From IMG/VR virus record IMGVR_UViG_3300042868_011225, positions 43,007 to 107,006 of that record: 64,000 bases of DNA; one strand, 5' to 3'. A program made the translations under genes and the position numbers. The notes under the pieces are model-generated. The model had not been told where the DNA came from. It searched no databases and saw nothing but the letters and a program-made list of their open reading frames with translations. Every line of letters starts with the position of its first letter. Positions within the stretch are counted from its first letter, which is position 1. Shown here one piece after another: positions 52,508-58,187 of the stretch. Source of the DNA: a virus.

Positions 52508-52918
52508 ATGGCAAAATTTGACGAACCATTTGAGGACACCCAAGCATTATATGACGAAAAAATCAAGGCTGTGGGGTTGGACCAATTCATTAACATTACC
52601 GTTGTTGTAAACAACACTGCGAAAGAACTTTTCAAGGTTAACAAAGCAAACGATTTATTGAAATACCGTACTGGTGACGATGTATTAATCGTTTTGAACG
52701 AAAAGATTTTCGAACAATTAACTGATGCTCAAAAACACATAGTTGTTGAAGATTCATTAGCTAGCATCCATTTTGATAGTGAAAAGGATAGACTAGTAAT
52801 AACAAAACCAGACGTAATTGCATACTCTGGTATCCTTTCTAAGTTCACGTTTGAAACTTGGAATGTGGTTAGAGAGTCCATTAAAACTCTTTATGCTGCT
52901 GAAAAATCCGAAGCTTAA
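52508..52918 (+). CDS. Conserved-looking phage protein of unknown function
   Basis: A 136-aa alpha/beta protein (MAKFDEPFEDTQALYDEKIK), unrecognised. No metal or catalytic motif stands out. It has its own promoter, and its stop overlaps the next start (TTAATGA), forming an operon with a 99-aa protein and ClpP. Confidence 0.75.
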   Translation: MAKFDEPFEDTQALYDEKIKAVGLDQFINITVVVNNTAKELFKVNKANDLLKYRTGDDVLIVLNEKIFEQLTDAQKHIVVEDSLASIHFDSEKDRLVITKPDVIAYSGILSKFTFETWNVVRESIKTLYAAEKSEA

Positions 52919-53217
52919 TGACTCGTGATGAAATAGCAGAAATTAATCCAGAAGCGTTATTGTGTGATGGATTCGATGAAGCAATTATAGGCATGGCCGA
53001 GAGAATTAACCTCGGCCCTGTTGTTGCTTATGATGTTGAAAAAATTATTGAAATTCTAATGAAAGATATGGAGGTTGAACCAGAAGATATCGAAGAAGGT
53101 CAAACAGAAGAAAGTGTTAAATATAGTATGGCACTTGAATATTTCGACTATAACATTATCGGTGCATGGATGGGTGAATTTACACCAGTATTCATAACCA
53201 CAAATTTAAATTATTAA
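52918..53217 (+). CDS. Small acidic protein, conserved phage type
   Basis: A 99-aa protein with a central DGFDEAIIGMAERINLGPVV then AYDVEKIIEILM, and EYFDYNIIGAWMGE near the end, a pattern I associate with small hypothetical proteins of many large phages. Function unknown. It starts on the stop of the preceding gene and is followed by clpP. Confidence 0.75.
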   Translation: MTRDEIAEINPEALLCDGFDEAIIGMAERINLGPVVAYDVEKIIEILMKDMEVEPEDIEEGQTEESVKYSMALEYFDYNIIGAWMGEFTPVFITTNLNY

Positions 53218-53232
53218 AATTAAAACAAAAAT

Positions 53233-53952
53233 ATGAATTTAACAAATGACTTTAAACAATATGCCAAAGAGAATTTCGGTGTAACTGATTATGAATTCAA
53301 TACATGGGAAGGTATTCAACAAATGATTTACAACCCAACAGTATTATCTGGATTCCAAGGTGCCAATGCATCTTTAACACCATATATTCTTGAAGAAAGA
53401 GAAATGCGTGTAACACAAATGGATATTTTCTCTCGTTTGATGATGGACCGTATAATTTGGTTAGCTGGTCCAGTTAATGATAGAATGAGCACAGTAGTTC
53501 AAGCACAACTTATGTTCTTGGATAATTTAGAAGTAAAAGACATTACACTTCATGTTGACACACCTGGTGGGTCAGTTAAATCTGGGTTATCGATTGTAGA
53601 TGTCATCAACTACGTAAAATCTGAAATTGTTACAGTTAACACTGGTATGGCAGCAAGTATGGGAAGTATTTTATTGGGTGCTGGAACAAAAGGGAAACGT
53701 TATTCGTTGCCTAATAGTAGAGTAATGCTTCACCAAGTATCAACTGGTGCTTCTGGAAACATTCAAGATATCAGACGTTCAATTGCAGAAGGTGAAAAAT
53801 ATAATACTAAATTGTTTGCGTTGTTAGGTCAATATTGTGACAAAACACCAGAACAAGTGCTAGAAGATGCAAGTCGTGATTTATGGTTAGATGCTGAAGA
53901 AGCAAAAGCATACGGAATCATTGACGATATAATAACAACAAAGAAAAAATAA
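53233..53952 (+). CDS. clpP: ClpP serine protease
   Basis: A 239-aa ClpP. The catalytic triad is present: Ser in GMAASMGS (about residue 141), His in VMLHQVS (about 167) and Asp in DASRDLWLD (about 216). HVDTPGGSVKSGL forms the oxyanion-side loop. An N-terminal extension of about 45 residues precedes the core. ClpP needs an AAA+ partner such as host ClpX; ClpP-type proteases also act as prohead proteases in some phages, so a head-maturation role is an alternative, but close likeness to cellular ClpP favours protein turnover. The tmRNA gene follows, and tagged proteins are ClpXP substrates. Confidence 0.93.
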   Translation: MNLTNDFKQYAKENFGVTDYEFNTWEGIQQMIYNPTVLSGFQGANASLTPYILEEREMRVTQMDIFSRLMMDRIIWLAGPVNDRMSTVVQAQLMFLDNLEVKDITLHVDTPGGSVKSGLSIVDVINYVKSEIVTVNTGMAASMGSILLGAGTKGKRYSLPNSRVMLHQVSTGASGNIQDIRRSIAEGEKYNTKLFALLGQYCDKTPEQVLEDASRDLWLDAEEAKAYGIIDDIITTKKK

Positions 53953-53970
53953 AAATAATTACAAAAAAAC

Positions 53971-54001
53971 TTGCATATAATAAAAAGATGTAGTACATTT
54001 G
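53971..54001 (+). promoter_or_regulatory. Host-type promoter of the tmRNA gene
   Basis: TTG (53971-53973), 20-base spacer, TACATTTG (53994-54001), with the AAAAAAACTTG lead. The tmRNA begins 74 bases downstream, so a 5' leader must be trimmed. Confidence 0.85.
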
Positions 54002-54074
54002 CACAAGATTTAAAGATATGTGGGTTTTTTAATGAAATCCACATATTTATAAATCACAAGTTCTTAAATATTAT

Positions 54075-54447
54075 GGGGATAAACGGTATCGACAGGGTAT
54101 GGTCGTAGATTGTAAGCATGTAGTGCTAGATTGGAAGCACTTTAATCTGTCTATTAAAAGATTGAATTGACAACGTATTTAACGTATCAGAAAATTTCTT
54201 GAACGAAGCATCAGTGTTTTCAACAAGAGAGTTAGCTGCAGCCTAAATGAAGCAAATGGTGGTAATCCACTTGATGGTGATAAATCACTAGAACCCACTT
54301 TCGTATGAGTGGTTAAGTCGGATACGGGTCATTATAGATATGGGACCAGCACTATCTTGAAAGATTGCCAGTTAAATGAATTGGATAAACATGTAGAAAG
54401 CCTTTTGTGAATGCTTTTGGACAGGGGTTCGACTCCCCTTATCTCCA
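54075..54447 (+). ncRNA. ssrA: tmRNA (transfer-messenger RNA)
   Basis: A 373-base tmRNA for rescue of stalled ribosomes and tagging of unfinished proteins. The 5' end GGGGATAAACGGTATCGACA and 3' end match the tmRNA tRNA-like domain. GGGGATA (54075-54081) pairs with TATCTCC (54440-54446), the discriminator is A54447, and the T-arm is AGGGG-TTCGACT-CCCCT. An internal reading frame ends GAG TTA GCT GCA GCC TAA (stop at 54244-54246), giving a tag that ends STRELAAA; the resume codon is not certain (GCA at 54208 would give ASVFSTRELAAA). CCA is not encoded. The hydrophobic LAAA end suits ClpXP-type recognition. Confidence 0.93.
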
Positions 54448-54493
54448 CTCGTAATGATTCTGCTCAACAATAACCTTTGAGACAGAAATAACA

Positions 54494-54523
54494 AACCCCT
54501 GATAAGTCGCTTTTTCGGGGGTT
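54494..54523 (+). terminator. Possible terminator or processing hairpin after tmRNA
   Basis: AACCCC / GGGGTT with a long loop that contains CTTTTTC; no T-run follows, so it may be a processing or weak termination signal. Confidence 0.4.
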
Positions 54524-54540
54524 AAATTTATCAAATAAAA

Positions 54541-54560
54541 AAAGGGCTTAATAGCCCTTT
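54541..54560 (-). terminator. Intrinsic terminator, minus strand
   Basis: AAAGGGCT / AGCCCTTT hairpin. Read on the minus strand it is followed at once by seven T, so it terminates the tiny minus-strand gene at 54563-54613; the + strand T-run is interrupted. Confidence 0.78.
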
Positions 54561-54562
54561 GA

Positions 54563-54613
54563 TTATTTTTTCGGTGGTTTACAACCACAACCTTTAGTGT
54601 TTTGTGTTTTCAT
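54563..54613 (-). CDS. 16-residue Cys-containing peptide
   Basis: Minus-strand ORF coding MKTQNTKGCGCKPPKK. A strong minus-strand terminator begins two bases after its stop, and a TATTTATA-containing box lies about 30 bases upstream, so it looks like a complete small transcription unit. The GCGCK core recalls the SCGCK start of the 129-aa membrane protein at 4276. Function unknown; a metal-binding role is conceivable. Confidence 0.45.
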   Translation of the reverse strand: MKTQNTKGCGCKPPKK

Positions 54614-54676
54614 GATGTTAGATTTTAGATGATGTTATGTTATATATAAATACTTTACAAAATACATTTATATATT

Positions 54677-54686
54677 ATATTTATAT
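54677..54686 (+). promoter_or_regulatory. Putative phage-specific promoter box ATATTTATAT
   Basis: ATATTTAT box just before the ATG at 54688, divergent from the tiny minus-strand gene. Confidence 0.42.
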
Positions 54687-54687
54687 T

Positions 54688-54927
54688 ATGAATGAAATTA
54701 AATATACGGTGTCAATTCTAAACAGTAAATGGCATCCGATAAAAAGAAATGTAGAAATGGTTATCATCCCAAGAAGAGATGAATATGTCTATATGAATGA
54801 ACAATATTATGAAGTTCTTAATGTTGTTCATATGCTTAACGAAAAACAAGATATTTTTGTTATAGTTAAAGAAATGGTAAAAAATATTATACCACAAGAA
54901 CCTGAAAATCAGGACATTGAAAAATAA
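54688..54927 (+). CDS. Small protein of unknown function
   Basis: A 79-aa protein with start taken at ATG 54688 (MNEIKYTVSILNSKWHPIKR); an in-frame ATG at 54637 is less likely because the promoter-like box lies between the two. The layout is beta-rich with RRDEYVYMNEQYYEVLNVVH, typical of small phage beta-barrel proteins of unknown role. It ends just before the promoter of the tRNA region. Confidence 0.66.
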   Translation: MNEIKYTVSILNSKWHPIKRNVEMVIIPRRDEYVYMNEQYYEVLNVVHMLNEKQDIFVIVKEMVKNIIPQEPENQDIEK

Positions 54928-54950
54928 TTTAAAAATAGTTGCAAAAAAAC

Positions 54951-54981
54951 TTGGAATATCATATATTTATTAGTAGATTTG
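54951..54981 (+). promoter_or_regulatory. Host-type promoter of the tRNA/HNH region
   Basis: TTG (54951-54953), 20-base spacer, TAGATTTG (54974-54981), again with AAAAAAACTTGG; nearly the same as the promoter at 47388. Confidence 0.85.
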
Positions 54982-54986
54982 CATAT

Positions 54987-55320
54987 AATTAATAAAAACA
55001 CGTTCATACACATATTAAAAAATATCTAAAAAGATGGTTTCTGCAAAAGAAACTAAAACAAACTAAATCAGATGAAGGAGTAAGGGTCTCCAGAGTTGTT
55101 CTTGAACCACATTGAAATAGCATGAGTTCATACATCCAACACGAAAGTGGCAAAATCCCAGATGTTGTGAGGGCATTTAAAATACTACTACCATGTACAC
55201 GCTAGTCAAGGAAAATAAAAGCGAACCACCATCTTGAGATACACATATTGACAAAAGAATCCGTTCAGCAATCAAACAACACTTTATTATGGAAAAACAA
55301 AGTGATTCTGGTCAACAATA
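54987..55320 (+). ncRNA. Transcribed region without a credible gene, possible leader or stable RNA
   Basis: More than 330 bases between a strong promoter and a tRNA-like sequence. It contains a ten-codon ORF (MVSAKETKTN, 55034-55066) and otherwise only stop-rich frames. Base composition is less AT-rich than nearby spacers. Local complementarity exists but I could not settle on a fold. It may be a long RNA leader, a stable RNA, or the remains of a gene. Confidence 0.35.
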
Positions 55321-55392
55321 TTATCGTGAGCACTAGGGAAGTGCGGCATCCATTGGGGGTGTTGGAAAAAGGTTCGAGTCCTTTACGATAGT
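55321..55392 (+). tRNA. tRNA-like RNA, possible tRNA-Gln(UUG) with non-standard anticodon loop
   Basis: A 72-base cloverleaf: acceptor TTATCGT / ACGATAG (seven pairs, one G-U), D stem GCAC/GTGC, anticodon stem GCATC/GGTGT (two G-U), T-arm AAAGG-TTCGAGT-CCTTT. The anticodon loop is CATTGGG, which would place UUG at 34-36 but with A instead of the universal U at position 33; U8 and A14 are also changed. It may be a decayed tRNA, or a tRNA-shaped RNA with another use. CCA is not encoded. Confidence 0.5.
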
Positions 55393-55409
55393 CTAATAAA
55401 ATTAAAAAC

Positions 55410-55727
55410 ATGTATAAAAACATTGAAGATAGACGAAGATGTGATGCAATTAGTAGACAAAAAAGAGTTGCAAAACAAAGAAAAGAAATCTTAGAGTTTT
55501 TAGGTGGTAAATGCATAGAATGTGGTTTTAATGATGATAGAGCATTAGCTATCGACCATAAATTTGGTGGTGGTACTAAAGAAAGGAAAGATATAGGCGG
55601 TGCTTATTATTCACATGTTCTAAAAAAATTAAAAGCAGGTACTGATGAATACCAAGTTCTTTGTTGTAATTGCAATCAAATTAAAAAGATTGTAAATAAT
55701 GAAGAAAGACTAAAAATACATAATTAA
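55410..55727 (+). CDS. HNH-type endonuclease-like protein
   Basis: A 105-aa protein with the small HNH layout: basic N-terminal helix (about residues 1-30), CIEC zinc pair (about 36-39), ALAIDHKFGGG (about 46-56, the DH of the metal site), and QVLCCNCNQIKK (about 84-95, second zinc pair and the N of HNH). Such proteins nick or cut DNA and often move as free-standing homing genes in phages; one placed between a tRNA-like gene and a tRNA gene fits that habit. Confidence 0.82.
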   Translation: MYKNIEDRRRCDAISRQKRVAKQRKEILEFLGGKCIECGFNDDRALAIDHKFGGGTKERKDIGGAYYSHVLKKLKAGTDEYQVLCCNCNQIKKIVNNEERLKIHN

Positions 55728-55734
55728 AATATAA

Positions 55735-55806
55735 TGCGGAGTAGAGCAGTGGTTAGCTCGCAAGGCTCATAACCTTGAGGTCGGGGGTTCGATTCCTTCC
55801 TCCGCT
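55735..55806 (+). tRNA. tRNA with CAU anticodon (Met, or Ile-AUA after lysidine modification)
   Basis: A 72-base tRNA: acceptor TGCGGAG / CTCCGCT (six pairs with a T-T mismatch at 1-72), D stem GAGC/GCTC, anticodon arm CAAGG-CTCATAA-CCTTG, T-arm GGGGG-TTCGATT-CCTTC (two G-U). Discriminator A, CCA not encoded. The anticodon stem lacks the three G-C pairs of initiator tRNA, so it is an elongator Met or an Ile2 tRNA. ATA codons are frequent in this AT-rich phage, which would favour Ile2; sequence alone does not decide. Confidence 0.9.
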
Positions 55807-55821
55807 ACTAATTTTATTAGC

Positions 55822-55843
55822 AAACCCCCAATTTGGCGGTTTT
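55822..55843 (+). terminator. Terminator or processing hairpin after the tRNA
   Basis: AAACC-C-CCA-ATT-TGG-C-GGTTT hairpin with one C-C mismatch, followed by TT. Confidence 0.6.
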
Positions 55844-55955
55844 AATTCCCATGAAACGGCATGGTGCTGGTAAAAGAAATAAAGAATAGTTACAGCAAGT
55901 TAAAAAACTTTTAAATCTGAAAATTAAAACCAAACATGCTATTCTGAAACTTAAG

Positions 55956-55981
55956 AAGCCCATAGAAATATGGGCTTTCTT
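55956..55981 (+). terminator. Intrinsic terminator before the release factor gene
   Basis: AAGCCCA / TGGGCTT hairpin with loop TAGAAATA and a T-rich tail. The stretch from 55845 to 55955 holds only a 12-codon ORF (MKRHGAGKRNKE, 55851-55889) that I do not call a gene. Confidence 0.78.
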
Positions 55982-56012
55982 TATTAATAACAATAATTAA
56001 AAACAAAAACCA

Positions 56013-56694
56013 ATGGGACAAAAGATTCATTTAGAAATCCGTGATGCGGAAGGTGGAACAGATGCAAAGCTGTTGGTGGAACAGATGTTAGACATCTACA
56101 CCAAGACGGCAAGAATTAACAATTTAGAATGTAGCATAGTCGAAGAAAGAAGCGGCTTCGCCCATCTATGTCTTTAGCGGCCCAAAGGTAAAAGAGATAT
56201 TCCAGAATGAAGTAGGAAATCATCGTTGGCAAAGGGTCCCACCAACTGAAAAGAAGGGACGTGTTCACACCAGTTCAATTACCGTAGCAATAATGGAAGA
56301 AAACGATTATAAAGAGGTAGAATTATACCCTAACGAATATCGTTTAGAAACAACCAGAGGCACGGGAAATGGTGGCCAGCATAAAAACACTACAGATTCA
56401 TGTGTAGTAGTTACACACATAGCCACAAGCATCAAAGTAGTTCGAGATGGTAGAAATCAACACAAGAACAAAGAAGATGCGTTAAAAGAGCTTACAAAGC
56501 GTGTAAACGATTATTATAGAACAGGACACTTAGAAGAAAGCGTAGAAGAGCGAAGAGACCAAATCGGCAAAGGTGATAGAAGCGACAAACGTAGAACATA
56601 TAGAGTGAAAGATTCAATAGTAGTTGACCACATAACCAACAAAACAGCATCATTGAAAGATGTGCTTAGAGGTAAAATCGAATTACTATCATAA
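56013..56694 (+). CDS. Domain-1-less RF1-class release factor, joined by a +1 frameshift
   Basis: Class I peptide release factor, about 226 aa after the shift. The zero frame (56013-56174, 54 codons, MGQKIHLEIRDAEGGTDAKL and on) ends at TAG 56175-56177; the +1 frame continues from AGC 56176 without a gap in homology: SGPKVKEIFQNEVGNHRWQR, then VPPTE, the PxT motif of RF1 that reads UAG and UAA. Next come GRVHTSSITVAI, the catalytic GGQ (GTGNGGQHKNTTDS) and GDRSDKRRTY near the end. RF1 domain 1 and the far C-terminus are missing. The junction CTT TAG C mirrors the RF2 autoregulatory site CTT TGA C. No promoter was recognised upstream. An unshifted frame starting at the ATG at 56293 would lack the PxT loop. 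Confidence 0.9.
56172..56178 (+). promoter_or_regulatory. Programmed +1 frameshift site CTT TAG C
   Basis: The P-site CTT can re-pair as TTT, and the slow A-site TAG with +4 C gives time to slip. Identical to the RF2 site except that TGA is replaced by TAG. A short GGC-TTC-GCC hairpin can form at 56153-56161. No clear Shine-Dalgarno-like stimulator (AGGGGG in E. coli prfB) is seen upstream. Confidence 0.85.
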
Positions 56695-56700
56695 TTAATT

Positions 56701-56727
56701 AAGTTCCCAATTTGGGAACTTTTTTAT
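56701..56727 (+). terminator. Intrinsic terminator after the release factor
   Basis: AAGTTCCCA / TGGGAACTT hairpin followed by T-rich sequence. Confidence 0.9.
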
Positions 56728-56738
56728 TTTATAAAAGT

Positions 56739-56769
56739 TTGGTAGTTTAAAAAGTATTTCGTAAGTTTG
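56739..56769 (+). promoter_or_regulatory. Host-type promoter
   Basis: TTG (56739-56741), 20-base spacer, TAAGTTTG (56762-56769), upstream of the gene at 56802. Confidence 0.82.
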
Positions 56770-56801
56770 ATAAAATTATAAAAAAATAAAAATATAAAAT
56801 T

Positions 56802-57080
56802 ATGGCAGAAAAAAGAACATTTAAAGTATGTGCTACAGAATCATATTGTAGTTACATGATTAGAGAAGACATCACTATCAACGTTGATGATTATCCACAG
56901 TTAGAAGGTATGACTGATGAAGAAATTATAGATTACATTGAATCTAACTCAGAGGAGATGTTTAAAAATGGTGATGAAGAAAATGGTTCATTATGGGATG
57001 AAATGATAGAACAAGACATTAGACGTGATAAAATCACTGGTGAAGAATTTGGTGTAATTGTAGAAAAAGACGAAGAATAA
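56802..57080 (+). CDS. Small acidic protein of unknown function
   Basis: A 92-aa acidic protein (MAEKRTFKVCATESYCSYMI), unrecognised; its first strand region and acidic helices recall small anti-restriction or DNA-mimic-like phage proteins in charge only. Its stop overlaps the next start (TAATG). Confidence 0.7.
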   Translation: MAEKRTFKVCATESYCSYMIREDITINVDDYPQLEGMTDEEIIDYIESNSEEMFKNGDEENGSLWDEMIEQDIRRDKITGEEFGVIVEKDEE

Positions 57081-57643
57081 TGAAGTATACTATAACATTT
57101 CATGGTCTAGGTTCAGAATTGACCATTGGCCATTTAGAGCAAGAAGAAAAAGAAATCATTAAATCGTTGATTGAAGATGAAGATTTATCTTTGGAAGAAA
57201 TTATGAATAATTCAGAAGACTATGGTATTGCACCATGGAATGAAATTGATGATGTTATTCATTTAACTGGACCATTTGCTGGGTTTATATTAACCGTTAC
57301 GGATGAGAATTCAAATGACGTGTTAGATATGTCTCATGAAGATTTAGATGAAGAATATCCAGAAGTTATTGATTACAAATATTTTGATGATGGCAACACT
57401 GATGAAGACATGGCTATTTGTTGTGTAACAACTGAAAAAGGTACTTTATTTGAAGCTGAATTTGAAGCGGATGAATTTGATATCAATAAATTAAAAATCG
57501 TTATGTATTCTGAAATACGTACAGATTTATATGAGCATGGTGACGTTGTTGATTCAGTAAGTTACGATGGTGTTGAATTGGATAACATCGGTGGTGATTC
57601 GTATGGAAAAGGGTTTGATGTTTATGTAAAATTAGAAGACTAA
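57080..57643 (+). CDS. Acidic protein of unknown function
   Basis: A 187-aa, strongly acidic alpha/beta protein (MKYTITFHGLGSELTIGHLE). Unrecognised. It lies between a small acidic protein and a kinase-like protein in one tight operon driven by the promoter at 56739. Confidence 0.72.
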   Translation: MKYTITFHGLGSELTIGHLEQEEKEIIKSLIEDEDLSLEEIMNNSEDYGIAPWNEIDDVIHLTGPFAGFILTVTDENSNDVLDMSHEDLDEEYPEVIDYKYFDDGNTDEDMAICCVTTEKGTLFEAEFEADEFDINKLKIVMYSEIRTDLYEHGDVVDSVSYDGVELDNIGGDSYGKGFDVYVKLED

Positions 57644-57644
57644 T

Positions 57645-58145
57645 ATGTTACCAAAATTACTTATTATAGGGAATATGAGACACGGCAAGGATACCTTTGC
57701 CGAAATTCTCAGAGATGAATTTGGATTAACCTTCATTTCATCATCACAAGCTGCAGCTGATATATTCATTTATGATGAATTAAAAGAAAAATACGGATAC
57801 ACAACATCGATTGAATGTTTTGAGGACCGTATGAATCATAGACAAGAATGGTATGAAATGATTTGCGATTATAACGTAGATGATAAAGCCAGACTTGCCA
57901 AAGGTATTTTAGAAATGGCTGATTGCTATGTTGGAATGCGAGATAGAGGTGAGATTGAAGAATGTATCAATCAAAACCTTTTTGATTTGGTTATTTGGAT
58001 TGATGCGAGTGAAAGACTTCCATTGGAAGATGTAAGTTCATTCAACATCGATAAATCATGTGCTGATATAATAATTGATAATAACGGTACAGAAGCCCAA
58101 TTTAGGGAACGAGTTAAAAGACTTGGAAAGATATTAAAAAAATAG
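57645..58145 (+). CDS. P-loop kinase, dNMP kinase-like
   Basis: A 166-aa P-loop NTPase. The Walker A region LLIIGNMRHGKDTFAEIL (residues 5-22) has the GKD(T/S) form of phage deoxynucleoside monophosphate kinases such as T4 gp1. A later VIWIDASERLP (about 112) suits the Walker B/NMP-binding side and the C-terminus has basic residues (FRERVKRLGKILKK). The likely reaction is phosphorylation of dNMPs to dNDPs. It is shorter than T4 gp1 (241 aa), so specificity is uncertain. Confidence 0.75.
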   Translation: MLPKLLIIGNMRHGKDTFAEILRDEFGLTFISSSQAAADIFIYDELKEKYGYTTSIECFEDRMNHRQEWYEMICDYNVDDKARLAKGILEMADCYVGMRDRGEIEECINQNLFDLVIWIDASERLPLEDVSSFNIDKSCADIIIDNNGTEAQFRERVKRLGKILKK

Positions 58146-58166
58146 GGCCTTATGGGCCCTTTTTTA
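58144..58166 (+). terminator. Intrinsic terminator
   Basis: AGGGCC / GGCCCT hairpin with loop TTATG followed by TTTTTT. Confidence 0.9.
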
Positions 58167-58174
58167 TTTTAATC

Positions 58175-58184
58175 GATATTTATT
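58175..58184 (+). promoter_or_regulatory. Putative phage-specific promoter box GATATTTATT
   Basis: Box between a terminator and the ATG at 58188, which is only three bases downstream. Confidence 0.52.
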
Positions 58185-58187
58185 AGT

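Noticed and set aside
55289-55336. 15-codon ORF MEKQSDSGQQYYREH
   Set aside because: Its end overlaps the tRNA-like cloverleaf and it has no promoter or family support.
55735-55806. Initiator tRNA-Met
   Set aside because: There is a 1-72 mismatch, as in initiators, but the anticodon stem CAAGG/CCTTG lacks the three consecutive G-C pairs.
55851-55889. 12-codon ORF MKRHGAGKRNKE
   Set aside because: It lies between two hairpins without its own promoter; too short to support.
56293-56694. Independent GGQ-only rescue factor (ArfB/PrfH-like) starting at ATG 56293
   Set aside because: The +1 frame upstream of 56293 encodes the conserved QRVPPTE and HTSS segments, so the coding region is a full domain-2/3 release factor that begins at 56013 and is joined by the frameshift.
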